Positions 15,716 through 24,609 of a stretch of DNA of 29,110 nucleotides are shown piece by piece. Below the pieces are notes generated by a model. It was given only the letters and a program-made list of their open reading frames with translations, was not told the DNA's origin and made no database searches. Within the stretch, counting starts at the first letter, position 1, and the number at the start of each line of letters is the position of its first letter. Source of the DNA: Bacillota bacterium (GTDB lineage: Bacteria > Bacillota > Clostridia > Lachnospirales > Lachnospiraceae); assembly GCA_023410575.1 (NCBI GenBank), contig JAEYPP010000080.1, positions 1 through 29,110 of the forward strand. Reading direction: 5' to 3'. The position numbers and the translations under genes are program-made.

Positions 15716-16306
15716 ATGACATTTAGTGAAAAACAAGAATATTTTTATCAGATGGCAATCGAATTAGCAACTGCTCAAAACATCTCAATGGTAAAAGAGT
15801 ATAAAGAGCAGTTGGAGAAAGAGACTAGGAAATATGAACAGCAATTAGATGAATCCTATTTACATAAGCTTAAAGTAACGAAGGAGGAGTTGTTACGAGA
15901 AAAAAATTCGAAAGTATCGTATCAAAGTCTTGAATTACGTCATGAATACAATGAGCTGAAAGATAAACTGAAAGAGACATTATTTGAGCAAGTAAAAGCA
16001 CAAGTACTCGATTTTTGCAAGACAGAAGCGTACAAAGATAAATTACTTTCTCAAATTAATACTGCACTTAAGGTTTCAGAAGGTTTATCTTGTGATGTAG
16101 AAGTGATGTCTACAGATTATGACTTTGTAGTTGCGCAAAAATTTCCAGACAATATAACTATAATCAAGAGTGATGTGGATTTTTGGGGTGGCTTTAAAAT
16201 TTATATCAAAAAGAAGCAAATGGTAATTAATCACTCGTTTGCATTTGAATTTGAGGAGTGTAAGCAACAGTTTCATTTACCAACAGCTGTGGAGGTGAAA
16301 CAATGA
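15716..16306 (+). CDS. ntpE: V-type ATP synthase subunit E
   Basis: A 196-residue peripheral-stalk subunit: a long N-terminal coiled coil (residues ~10-100, rich in Glu, Lys and Gln) followed by a globular C-terminal domain that ends in the WGGFKIYIKKKQMVINHSF segment. It partners the G/H-like subunit encoded first in the operon. The sequence is weakly conserved in general, so the call rests on architecture, C-terminal pattern and position. Its TGA overlaps the subunit A start as ATGA (16303-16306), which implies translational coupling. Confidence 0.9.
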   Translation: MTFSEKQEYFYQMAIELATAQNISMVKEYKEQLEKETRKYEQQLDESYLHKLKVTKEELLREKNSKVSYQSLELRHEYNELKDKLKETLFEQVKAQVLDFCKTEAYKDKLLSQINTALKVSEGLSCDVEVMSTDYDFVVAQKFPDNITIIKSDVDFWGGFKIYIKKKQMVINHSFAFEFEECKQQFHLPTAVEVKQ

Positions 16307-18066
16307 TACAAGGAAAAATATCTGGCGTTAATGGACCTGTTATCTATGTGAAAGACCAGCCTAATTTTATGGTTGGAGAGATGGTTTATGTCGGAAATGA
16401 GAAATTGGTTGGTGAAGTGATTTCAGCTACTATAGAATCTACTACTGTAGAAGTATATGAGGATACGACAGGCTTAAAAGCTGGAGATATTGTCTATGGA
16501 ACAGGTAATGCTATGGCAGTTACTCTTGGACCAGGAATTATCAGTAATATATTTGATGGTATTGAACGTCCGCTTAGTGAGATTGGAGATAAAACTGGTA
16601 TTTATATTGGTAGAGGTGTTTTGGTTTCTTCTCTTGACGAGGAAAAACTATATGATACAACAATGAAGATTGAAGTATCGGATACAGTAAATGGTGGACA
16701 AATTATTGCTTTTGTTCCAGAAGGCAGAGCAATCATACATAAAGTAATGGTTCCACCTGATATTTCTGGCAAAGTTATATCAGTTGTTCCAAATGGATTA
16801 TATAAAATCTGGGATACACTGGCAGTCGTAGAAGACAAAAACGGAGAGAAACATAATATTACTATGGCACAGAAATGGCCGATTCGAGTTCCAAGGCCAT
16901 ATGCTAGTCGTTGTCCATCGGACCGACCTTTAATTACTGGTCAACGTATCATTGATTCGTTGTTTCCTCTTGCAAAAGGTGGTACCGCAGCTATTCCAGG
17001 CGGTTTTGGTACTGGTAAGACGATGACCCAACACCAGCTTGCAAAGTGGTCCGATGCTGATATTGTTATATATATTGGTTGTGGAGAACGTGGTAATGAG
17101 ATGACTGAAGTTTTGGAGGACTTTAAAAAGTTAGTTGATCCGAGAACTCAAAACCCATTATTAGACCGTACCGTATTGATTGCCAATACGTCCAATATGC
17201 CAGTAGCAGCCAGAGAAGCAAGTATTTATACAGGGGTAACCTTAGCAGAATATTATCGGGATATGGGTTACCACGTAGCAATCATGGCAGACTCGACTTC
17301 CAGATGGGCAGAAGCGCTACGCGAATTATCTGGACGACTTGAAGAAATGCCTGCTGAGGAAGGGTTTCCAGCATACTTGGCTTCTAAACTTTCTTCATTT
17401 TACGAAAGAGCCGGCTTTGTTAAAACCTTAAGTCAAAAGGAAGGTAGTATTACAATTATCGGTGCAGTTTCGCCACAGGGTGGTGATTTTTCTGAACCAG
17501 TTACACAAAATACTAAGAGATTCGTCCGGTGTTTCTTCGCTCTTGATAAATCACTTGCCTATGCTAGACACTTTCCAGCAATTCAATGGTTGTCTAGTTA
17601 TAGTGAGTATGTTACTGATTTACAGACTTGGTACAACAAGAACGTTGATGAGAACTTTATGAAGGACCGTAATGAGATTCTACGCATTCTAACTGAGGAG
17701 AGCAAGTTAAATGAAATTGTTAAATTGATTGGTAGTGATGTATTACCAGATGATCAAAAATTAACACTTGAAATTGCACGTGTAATTCGACTTGGCTTCA
17801 TTCAGCAAAATGCTTTTCATGCATTGGATACGTATGTCCCACTGAAAAAACAATTTTTGATGATGGAAACGATTTTATATCTCAACCAAAAAGCAGTAGA
17901 ATTAGTAAAAATGAATATGCCGATGTCCTTTATTCGTGAACATCCAATCTTTGATCATGTTATTGCGATGAAGTATGACACTCCAAACGACGATGATACA
18001 CCATTTGATACCTACCGAAAAGAAATCGATGCATTTTATGATCATTTTATTGAAACTAATGCATAG
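16303..18066 (+). CDS. ntpA: V-type ATP synthase catalytic subunit A
   Basis: The catalytic nucleotide-binding subunit of the A3B3 head. The 587-residue length and full domain order are normal: N-terminal beta-barrel; the non-homologous insert of V-type A subunits (about residues 110-200); the P-loop GGFGTGKT at 233-240; GCGERGNEMTEVL; the MADSTSRWAEALRE segment; and the C-terminal helical domain. The P-loop is the catalytic V-type form. Translation starts inside the last codons of subunit E with GGAGGTG upstream. ATP hydrolysis or synthesis here is coupled through D/F to the K ring. Confidence 0.98.
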   Translation: MIQGKISGVNGPVIYVKDQPNFMVGEMVYVGNEKLVGEVISATIESTTVEVYEDTTGLKAGDIVYGTGNAMAVTLGPGIISNIFDGIERPLSEIGDKTGIYIGRGVLVSSLDEEKLYDTTMKIEVSDTVNGGQIIAFVPEGRAIIHKVMVPPDISGKVISVVPNGLYKIWDTLAVVEDKNGEKHNITMAQKWPIRVPRPYASRCPSDRPLITGQRIIDSLFPLAKGGTAAIPGGFGTGKTMTQHQLAKWSDADIVIYIGCGERGNEMTEVLEDFKKLVDPRTQNPLLDRTVLIANTSNMPVAAREASIYTGVTLAEYYRDMGYHVAIMADSTSRWAEALRELSGRLEEMPAEEGFPAYLASKLSSFYERAGFVKTLSQKEGSITIIGAVSPQGGDFSEPVTQNTKRFVRCFFALDKSLAYARHFPAIQWLSSYSEYVTDLQTWYNKNVDENFMKDRNEILRILTEESKLNEIVKLIGSDVLPDDQKLTLEIARVIRLGFIQQNAFHALDTYVPLKKQFLMMETILYLNQKAVELVKMNMPMSFIREHPIFDHVIAMKYDTPNDDDTPFDTYRKEIDAFYDHFIETNA

Positions 18067-18084
18067 AAAGAAGGGAAGAAAGCT

Positions 18085-19452
18085 ATGGCAATAGAATATA
18101 GAGGAATAGCGAAAGTCAGTGGTCCATTTATTATAGTGGAGGGTGTTTCTGATGCTTCTTTTGATGAAATCGTTGAAATTCGTTATCAGACAGATAAACG
18201 TAAACTTGGCAGAGTTGTGGAATGTTATGAAAATCGTGCTGTTGTTCAAGTGTTTGAAGGAACAACCGATTTATCTTTAACCAACACTTCTGTTCGTTTT
18301 ACAGGACATCCAATGGAGATTCCGTTGTCGAAAGAGATCTTAGGACGGGAGTTTAATGGTGTTGGGGAACCAATTGATGGTCTTGGAGAAATTGTGTCCA
18401 GTGTTAAACGTAACATTAATGGTGAACCTTTAAATCCGTGTGAGAGAGAATATCCACGTAATTATATTCATACTGGTATTTCTGCAATTGATGGTTTATT
18501 GACATTGATACGTGGCCAAAAGTTACCGATTTTTTCTGGAAATGGTTTACCACATGATGAATTGGCCGCCCAAATCGTAACACAGTCTTCATTAGGTGAT
18601 GGTTGTGATGAAGATTTTGTTGTTGTATTTGCTGCAATGGGAGTTAAGTATGATGTCGCTGAGTTCTTTCGCCGTAAATTCAGAGAAACAGGAGCTAATT
18701 CGCATGTTGTAATGTTTCTAAATCTTGCAAATGACCCAGTAATCGAGCGTATTATTACTCCAAAAGTTGCACTGACTGCAGCAGAATATTTAGCATTCCA
18801 GGAAGGAATGCATGTACTTGTTATATTGACAGATATGACCTCTTATGCAGAAGCACTCCGTGAGGTATCTTCTGCAAAAGGTGAGATTCCAAGTAGAAAA
18901 GGTTATCCTGGTTACTTATATAGTGAATTTGCAACGATATACGAACGAGCAGGTATTGTTAATGGCAGTAAGGGTTCTGTTACACAAGTACCTATTTTAA
19001 CAATGCCAAATGATGATATTACTCATCCAATTCCGGATTTAACAGGTTATATAACGGAAGGACAGATTGTTTTGGATCGAGAGTTACATCAGAAAAATGT
19101 ATATCCACCAATTAATGTCTTACCTTCTTTATCACGTTTGATGAAAGATGGAATAGGCGAGGGTTATACAAGAAAAGACCATAAAGATGTTGCAAACCAA
19201 ATGTTTTCCTGTTATGCACATGTTGGAGAAGCAAGAAGCTTAGCAAGTGTAATTGGCGAAGAAGAACTTTCACAGTTGGACCAGAAATTCTTAAAATTTG
19301 GTAAAGCATTTGAACAAGAATTTCTACGCCAGTCGAAAGATGAAAGTAGAACGATTGAAGAAACACTTGAATTATGTTGGAAACTGCTTCATATATTACC
19401 AAAAGAGATTCTTGATCGAATTGATACGAAACTCCTTGAAGAATACTATTAG
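18085..19452 (+). CDS. ntpB: V-type ATP synthase regulatory subunit B
   Basis: The non-catalytic partner of subunit A in the head, 455 residues. It carries family signatures GREFNGVGEPIDGLG, the altered P-loop region FSGNGLPHDELAAQI (no GKT, as expected for B), LTDMTSYAEALREVSSAKGEIPSRKGYPGYLYSE and the YIGEGQIVLDRELH-like strand (here YITEGQIVLDREL). It lies 18 bases after A with a GAAGGGAAG site. The upstream half-sites and reading frame are intact, with no sign of decay. Confidence 0.98.
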   Translation: MAIEYRGIAKVSGPFIIVEGVSDASFDEIVEIRYQTDKRKLGRVVECYENRAVVQVFEGTTDLSLTNTSVRFTGHPMEIPLSKEILGREFNGVGEPIDGLGEIVSSVKRNINGEPLNPCEREYPRNYIHTGISAIDGLLTLIRGQKLPIFSGNGLPHDELAAQIVTQSSLGDGCDEDFVVVFAAMGVKYDVAEFFRRKFRETGANSHVVMFLNLANDPVIERIITPKVALTAAEYLAFQEGMHVLVILTDMTSYAEALREVSSAKGEIPSRKGYPGYLYSEFATIYERAGIVNGSKGSVTQVPILTMPNDDITHPIPDLTGYITEGQIVLDRELHQKNVYPPINVLPSLSRLMKDGIGEGYTRKDHKDVANQMFSCYAHVGEARSLASVIGEEELSQLDQKFLKFGKAFEQEFLRQSKDESRTIEETLELCWKLLHILPKEILDRIDTKLLEEYY

Positions 19453-19481
19453 TAAATGAACTAATAAAGGAGGGATTAAGA

Positions 19482-20105
19482 ATGAATCAGAATACATTTC
19501 CTACCAAAGGTAATTACATCCTAGCAAAGAATGCTCTTGCTCTTGCACAACAAGGATATGAATTAATGGATAAGAAAAGAAATATTCTTATTCATGAGCT
19601 TTTGGAATTGATTAAGTCTTCCAAAAATATAGAGGCAGAACTTAGTATAACATTTCAAGATGCATATGAGGCTTTGGAAAAAGCGAACGTTGAGATGGGA
19701 ATCCATCATGTAGAGGAATTTTCACAAGCTGTCCCATTAGAGGATTCAGTAACGATTAAAATGAGAAGTATTATGGGTACAGAGATTCCTCTGGTCGGTT
19801 ATGATGGAGATATTAAAAATGAATTTAGCTATTCCTTCTATGATACTCGTGTTTCACTCGATGAAGCTTCTAGTAAGTTCAGTAAGGTGAAGGCTTTGAC
19901 AATGCAATTAGCAACAGTTGATAATTCTGCCTATCGTTTGGCAGTTAATATTAAAAAGACACAGATGAGGGCGAATGCCTTGAAAAATATTACGATACCT
20001 TTCTATCAAGAATTGACGAAGAGTATTGCAGAAAGTCTAGAACAAAAAGATCTAGAAGAGTTTACAAGATTAAAAGTAATCAAGAGAAGAAGAGAAATAA
20101 AATAA
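19482..20105 (+). CDS. ntpD: V-type ATP synthase subunit D
   Basis: The central shaft subunit that rotates inside A3B3, 207 residues forming two long antiparallel helices. The hallmark N-terminus (FPTKGNYILAKNALALAQQGYELMDKKRNILIHEL, seen in part) and the C-terminal helix with RVNALKNITIP-like sequence (here RANALKNITIPFYQE) are present. ATG at 19482 follows AAGGAGGG. It is the last gene of the operon: a terminator begins 8 bases after the stop. Confidence 0.96.
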   Translation: MNQNTFPTKGNYILAKNALALAQQGYELMDKKRNILIHELLELIKSSKNIEAELSITFQDAYEALEKANVEMGIHHVEEFSQAVPLEDSVTIKMRSIMGTEIPLVGYDGDIKNEFSYSFYDTRVSLDEASSKFSKVKALTMQLATVDNSAYRLAVNIKKTQMRANALKNITIPFYQELTKSIAESLEQKDLEEFTRLKVIKRRREIK

Positions 20106-20113
20106 AAAGAAGG

Positions 20114-20155
20114 AGCTTTATCGTATATTTACTTTGGCGATAAAGCTTTTCTTTA
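20114..20155 (+). terminator. Terminator of the V-ATPase operon
   Basis: AGCTTTATCG (20114-20123) pairs perfectly with CGATAAAGCT (20138-20147) around a 14-base loop, followed by TTTTCTTT. It lies directly after subunit D. Confidence 0.88.
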
Positions 20156-20227
20156 TGAAATTGATAGAAAAGTTCTTTTAGACACCTATTTCGTATATGA
20201 CAAATCCTTCGAAGTTCTCTAGCATAC

Positions 20228-20256
20228 TTGTTCTTATTTACTATAAATGGTATAAT
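20228..20256 (+). promoter_or_regulatory. Promoter of the lipoprotein gene
   Basis: TTGTTC (20228-20233), 17 bases, TATAAT (20251-20256) preceded by TGG, so both an extended -10 and an acceptable -35. The leader is about 90 bases and contains a strikingly strong Shine-Dalgarno-like AGGGGGGAGG (20288-20297) that has no usable start codon at normal distance. Confidence 0.65.
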
Positions 20257-20349
20257 AAGTTATCAAAATGTGTGACATTCTGTACAAAGGGGGGAGGAAA
20301 CGGATACATAGGTACTTTGATATAATAATGTATCTCATTAGAATAAGAT

Positions 20350-21699
20350 ATGAATAATAAAATTATTTTTTCTATTGCTGTAGTCTCTTGTAGTTTCTTA
20401 TGGACTGGATGTAAAAGTAATGCGCAGAATGTAATTCAAACGATGGATGAACCAACGATAGTTTTAACTCCAACCGTCATAATTGAATCAACACCTACTA
20501 TCAATCTAGAGTCTAGGAAGGAATCTACTTTAACAGTCGAACCAGAGGTCACAAAAGAACCAACTCCAACAATCATAGAAGAGGATAATTGGTTTAATCG
20601 CCAGATTGGTATGATTTATCAAGATTACCCTTTATATAAGGATTATGTAATGGAAACATATCCATTTGATAATGTTTATGTAGTTGTTTTCCAACCACCA
20701 ACAGCAAAAAAAGAGTTTTTAGAGTATTTTTGTGATGTATGGGTTTTAGGAGATGGGTCTTGTACAAAAGTTGAAAAGAATGCATATATTTCTTATAATT
20801 CCTTTCAAACAGGAACAATTGATGAGAAATCATATTTTCGATATGATCTTAGCTATGCGACTGATTCTGTTACTATATTATTAATGATGGATGATCAAAA
20901 TAATCTTCAAAAGTTTTCTCTAGGTGGCAACTTACATAAAATTGAAGGGTGTGATATAACTGTTACTCATTCAAGTTATGATATGATTTATTATAAAGCG
21001 GATGGATTTCCTAGTGGTCATACATGGAAGCCTTTTTACTATTACCTGAAAGATTATGAGTTGGTTGCTTATGAGATGAAAGAAATCGAAAAAGATCAAT
21101 TCTTATCTTATAAGAATGCTACTGAAATTATGGAAACGATAACTAGTAAATATAGCAATCCGAAAGAAAAATTATCGATGGTATATTTATCAGTTGAGAA
21201 TGGGTTAATTATTGTGAATATAAAGATTGAGAGTATTGATTCTATTTCCTATTATTATGAAACATATCAAGTTGATTTAAATCAAACATTGGAACTTGTT
21301 GAGTCAGGAGAAGGAACTTATGCGGGACTTATGTTAGATGAGACAAAATTTGTTAAGATAATCGATTATTCGGATGAAGACAATACAGTAACAGCACAAA
21401 TTGTAGAATGGTTATGCCCATGGAAGGAAGAGGATAAAGTAAGGATTCAACAATTGATTGATTTAGGTGAAATTGAAGATAGTGATGCTGTATGGGAATC
21501 TGAGTTTTATCTATATACGAATAACAATGAGCAAACCTTTGATCTTGCTGATCAGGTAAAGATTTCTTTTAGAGACCAAGATACAAATCTGTACCAAATG
21601 GATAAAGACATATTAAAAGAGGATTTAAGTAATTTACTACTTTCAATCAAAATTAGCAACGATGAGATTTATGAGATAACAGAACCATATATGCCATAA
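20350..21699 (+). CDS. Unrecognised lipoprotein with Thr/Pro/Glu-rich linker
   Basis: A 449-residue protein of no family I recognise. It has a short signal peptide with a lipidation cysteine most likely at C21 (LWTGC); C14 (VVSC) is an alternative. Residues ~35-80 form a low-complexity linker of repeated TPT, EPT and ITxEP motifs that would hold the globular part away from the membrane. The remaining ~370 residues are acidic, rich in Tyr and Asp, and predicted extracellular. No catalytic motif is evident. The ATG at 20350 lacks a clear ribosome site, and a nine-codon frame (20328-20357) overlaps the start. An acyltransferase gene follows within 25 bases, so the two are probably one unit. Confidence 0.7.
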   Translation: MNNKIIFSIAVVSCSFLWTGCKSNAQNVIQTMDEPTIVLTPTVIIESTPTINLESRKESTLTVEPEVTKEPTPTIIEEDNWFNRQIGMIYQDYPLYKDYVMETYPFDNVYVVVFQPPTAKKEFLEYFCDVWVLGDGSCTKVEKNAYISYNSFQTGTIDEKSYFRYDLSYATDSVTILLMMDDQNNLQKFSLGGNLHKIEGCDITVTHSSYDMIYYKADGFPSGHTWKPFYYYLKDYELVAYEMKEIEKDQFLSYKNATEIMETITSKYSNPKEKLSMVYLSVENGLIIVNIKIESIDSISYYYETYQVDLNQTLELVESGEGTYAGLMLDETKFVKIIDYSDEDNTVTAQIVEWLCPWKEEDKVRIQQLIDLGEIEDSDAVWESEFYLYTNNNEQTFDLADQVKISFRDQDTNLYQMDKDILKEDLSNLLLSIKISNDEIYEITEPYMP

Positions 21700-21721
21700 G
21701 ACAGAAAGTGGAGACTTGATT

Positions 21722-22870
21722 ATGAAGGAACCTTCCATTGTAACAACGAATGAAAACAATTCAAATAGAAAGTATTACATTGATAATATCCGTTGGGCTT
21801 GTATACTTTTACTAGTACCATTTCATACTGCAATGGCATGGAATTGTTGGGGAGAAGGAAATTATATCTGGTTTAGCAAGAACAAGGTATTAAGTTCAAT
21901 TATTATCTCCATCTCACCATGGTATATGTCTTTGTTATTCGTTCTTGCAGGGATGAGTACTTTTTACTCCTTAAAAAAGAGATCGTATCGTCAGTTTATA
22001 AAAGAACGTTTTATGAAGTTATTACTCCCTTTAATTACTGGAATCCTTACTGTAGTTCCTTTAATGACTTATTACGCAGATAAGTATCATTCTAACTATG
22101 ATGGGAATTTCTTTGAACATTATCAAGTATTTTTTACAAAATTTACTGAGTTGACTGGTTATGACGGCGGATGGACACCGGCACATTTATGGTTCTTATT
22201 ATATTTATTCATTATTTCACTTGTAGGAATTGGAATTATTTATTTGCAGAGAAGATCTATTCCTAAATTATCAAAATATAATTTTTTATCGTCAAAGAAG
22301 GAATTGTCAAAAAAACAGTTAAACATTTTTCTTTATATGTTAGGTCTTCTTCCTATCATTTTTAGCCCAGTTATTAATATTGCTGGCAAAAGTGTAGGGT
22401 CTTATCTTGTCTTATTTTTATTAGGATATTATCTATTTTCAAAAGAAGATATGATGGCTTGTGTTGTGAAAAATCGCTGGATTAATCTTGGTATTATGCT
22501 TATAGTGGATGTATTTGATGTATATATGTTTATTTGGACTGACAATGCTAATAGTATTGTTAACTTCATCATAATGTATTTTACATGTTGGTTTGGCATC
22601 TTAACCGTGTTAGGATTTAGTAAGCTACATTTTAATCAACACAATAAGATTACAAGATATTTATCTTCCAGATCTTTCGCATTTTACATTTTTCATTTTA
22701 TATGGATCATATTAATTCAGTTTTATTTGAGTATTTACATCTCTAATACGATATTACTTTATCTTATTCCAGTAATAGGAGCCTACGTTATGACCTTTCT
22801 AACCATGGAGATCGTAGTTAGAATTCCAGCAATTAATTATCTGTTCCAAATTAAAATAAAAAAGTATTGA
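21722..22870 (+). CDS. Membrane acyltransferase, acyltransferase-3 family (OafA-like)
   Basis: An integral-membrane O-acyltransferase of 382 residues with about ten hydrophobic helices. The family start pattern is clear: YYIDNIRWACILLLVPFHTAMAW with the conserved R and H of helix 1, and then the WYMSLLFVLAGMSTFYSLKKRS segment with a basic loop. TPAHLWFLLYLFIISLV and the C-terminal RSFAFYIFHFIWIILI follow. Such enzymes acetylate or succinylate cell-surface polysaccharides, teichoic acids or small molecules; the substrate here is unknown. ATG at 21722 has GTGGAG 8 bases upstream; an in-frame TTG at 21716 is too close to it. It is probably co-transcribed with the lipoprotein gene. Confidence 0.88.
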   Translation: MKEPSIVTTNENNSNRKYYIDNIRWACILLLVPFHTAMAWNCWGEGNYIWFSKNKVLSSIIISISPWYMSLLFVLAGMSTFYSLKKRSYRQFIKERFMKLLLPLITGILTVVPLMTYYADKYHSNYDGNFFEHYQVFFTKFTELTGYDGGWTPAHLWFLLYLFIISLVGIGIIYLQRRSIPKLSKYNFLSSKKELSKKQLNIFLYMLGLLPIIFSPVINIAGKSVGSYLVLFLLGYYLFSKEDMMACVVKNRWINLGIMLIVDVFDVYMFIWTDNANSIVNFIIMYFTCWFGILTVLGFSKLHFNQHNKITRYLSSRSFAFYIFHFIWIILIQFYLSIYISNTILLYLIPVIGAYVMTFLTMEIVVRIPAINYLFQIKIKKY

Positions 22871-22928
22871 GAGAAAGTTAAAGCAAAAGAATTCAGATTA
22901 GAACAAATTAAAGTTAATGTAACATTTG

Positions 22929-22934
22929 TATAAT
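22929..22934 (+). promoter_or_regulatory. Possible -10 upstream of the two-component operon
   Basis: A perfect TATAAT lies 52 bases before the response-regulator start, but no -35 is at a normal distance. The 116-base gap after the acyltransferase contains no visible terminator, so read-through from that gene is also possible. Confidence 0.35.
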
Positions 22935-22986
22935 GGAACAAAAAACAAGTGACCTAACAAAATTTATATACATATTGGAGGAATCT

Positions 22987-24609
22987 ATGTATAAGGTTTT
23001 CATCGTAGAAGATGAGATTGTAATAAGAGAAGGTATTAAGAATAAAATTCCATGGGAAGAAGAGGGCTTTCTATTTGTTGGTGATGCAAGTGATGGTGAG
23101 TTAGCTTATCCAAGGATAATAAAAGAACAACCAGATATTCTGATTACTGATATTAAAATGCCTTTTATGGATGGACTAGAACTAAGTAAGTTACTTAAAA
23201 AAGATATGCCACAGTTAAAAATCATTATTATTAGTGGTTATAGTGATTTTAAATATGCTCAGAAGGCAATTGATATTGGAATAAGCGAATATCTTTTAAA
23301 ACCAATTTCATCAGAAAATTTGGTGGCAGCGATAAAGAACGCGGCGGCTGCAATTAAAAAAGAGAGAAAAGAAAAACAGATATTAGACCAATATGAGCTT
23401 TTAGTTTATCAAAAACAAGGGGAGAAGCGAAAAGATTTTTTCAATATGTTAGTCAGTGGAAAAATGTCTCTTCAACAAATTGTGGAGTATGAAGAAAAGC
23501 TTGGAATTGATATGGTTGCAAGTGGTTTTTGCGTTGTTTTATTTCAGTTTACTGGGCAGGAGGATATGTATGAATATTCGGATGTAATCGTTCAATGCGA
23601 AACAGAAATGATGAAAGAATTGAGAAATTTTCCTAAGATTAAAGTATTTGAACGTGATTTAGAAGGTTGGGCATTCATCCTTTTAGGAGAGGATAAATCA
23701 CAACTAGAGTTATTGACTCAAAACCTATGTAGTTTACTAGCATCTATTTGTGACAACAAGGTTCATTATTTTGGTGGAATTGGTCGTTGTATTGATCGTG
23801 TGCGTGATTTACAACTGTCATATCTAGATGCTAACAAAGCATTTTCTTTGAGGTATTTTGAAGATAGGGATCGGTTCCTATCATTTGAAGATGTTCCGAA
23901 TATGAAAGAACATTTGGAAAACTCAATTAATGTGAGCGAATTTAATCTTGAGAAATTAGATAGAAACTTGTTGGAAGACTTCTTAAAAAGAGGTACGATG
24001 AATGATGTTGATGAATTTGTTGACCGTTATTTTGATGGATTTAGCTCAAATGCAATGAATTCAACTATCTTTCGACATTATATTATTATGGATGGTTATT
24101 CTTCTATTATGAGATTTTTAAAAGCTCTTGACTATCCAAAGGAAAAAATGGATCAAGGTTTGAAGAGTATGCTAAGTATTTCCGAACAGTTTAATTGTTC
24201 CGAAGATTGTCGCAAATACTATACTATGATTATAAAAGAAGCAATTGAGCTACGTAATAGCAATACACAGAAGAGATATGTAGGTTTGATTGATAAGGCA
24301 AAGGATTATATGCATGCTAATTTTGCGATGAGTGATCTTACTTTAGATAAAGTTGCATCAGCAGTTAATGTCAGTCCCAATTACTTTAGTTCTCTATTTA
24401 ATCAGGAGTTAGGAATAACATTTATCGAATATTTGACAAATATTCGTATGGAAAAAGCGAAAGATTATCTTAGATGTTCTAGTAAAAAAATAACTGAAAT
24501 TGGCTCTTTGGTAGGATATATGGATTCACATTATTTTAGTTATATCTTTAAGAAAACACAGAATTGTACACCATCCGAATATAGATTAAAAGGCAAGGGT
24601 GCGGAATGA
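22987..24609 (+). CDS. YesN-type response regulator with AraC-family DNA-binding domain
   Basis: A 540-residue transcription regulator. Residues 1-120 form a receiver: acidic pocket E8-D9, phosphorylated D55 (DILITDIKMPFMDG), S83 and K105-P. A ~300-residue middle region, typical of YesN proteins, links to a C-terminal AraC/XylS double helix-turn-helix (about residues 440-535; VASAVNVSPNYFSSLF and IGSLVGYMDSHYFSYIFKK). The ATG at 22987 follows GGAGG by 7 bases; an in-frame ATG at 22933 would add 18 residues ahead of the domain and sits within the -10-like sequence. Its stop overlaps the kinase start (ATGA), so the two are coupled. Likely target: the binding-protein/ABC genes at 27332 onward. 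Confidence 0.95.
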   Translation: MYKVFIVEDEIVIREGIKNKIPWEEEGFLFVGDASDGELAYPRIIKEQPDILITDIKMPFMDGLELSKLLKKDMPQLKIIIISGYSDFKYAQKAIDIGISEYLLKPISSENLVAAIKNAAAAIKKERKEKQILDQYELLVYQKQGEKRKDFFNMLVSGKMSLQQIVEYEEKLGIDMVASGFCVVLFQFTGQEDMYEYSDVIVQCETEMMKELRNFPKIKVFERDLEGWAFILLGEDKSQLELLTQNLCSLLASICDNKVHYFGGIGRCIDRVRDLQLSYLDANKAFSLRYFEDRDRFLSFEDVPNMKEHLENSINVSEFNLEKLDRNLLEDFLKRGTMNDVDEFVDRYFDGFSSNAMNSTIFRHYIIMDGYSSIMRFLKALDYPKEKMDQGLKSMLSISEQFNCSEDCRKYYTMIIKEAIELRNSNTQKRYVGLIDKAKDYMHANFAMSDLTLDKVASAVNVSPNYFSSLFNQELGITFIEYLTNIRMEKAKDYLRCSSKKITEIGSLVGYMDSHYFSYIFKKTQNCTPSEYRLKGKGAE

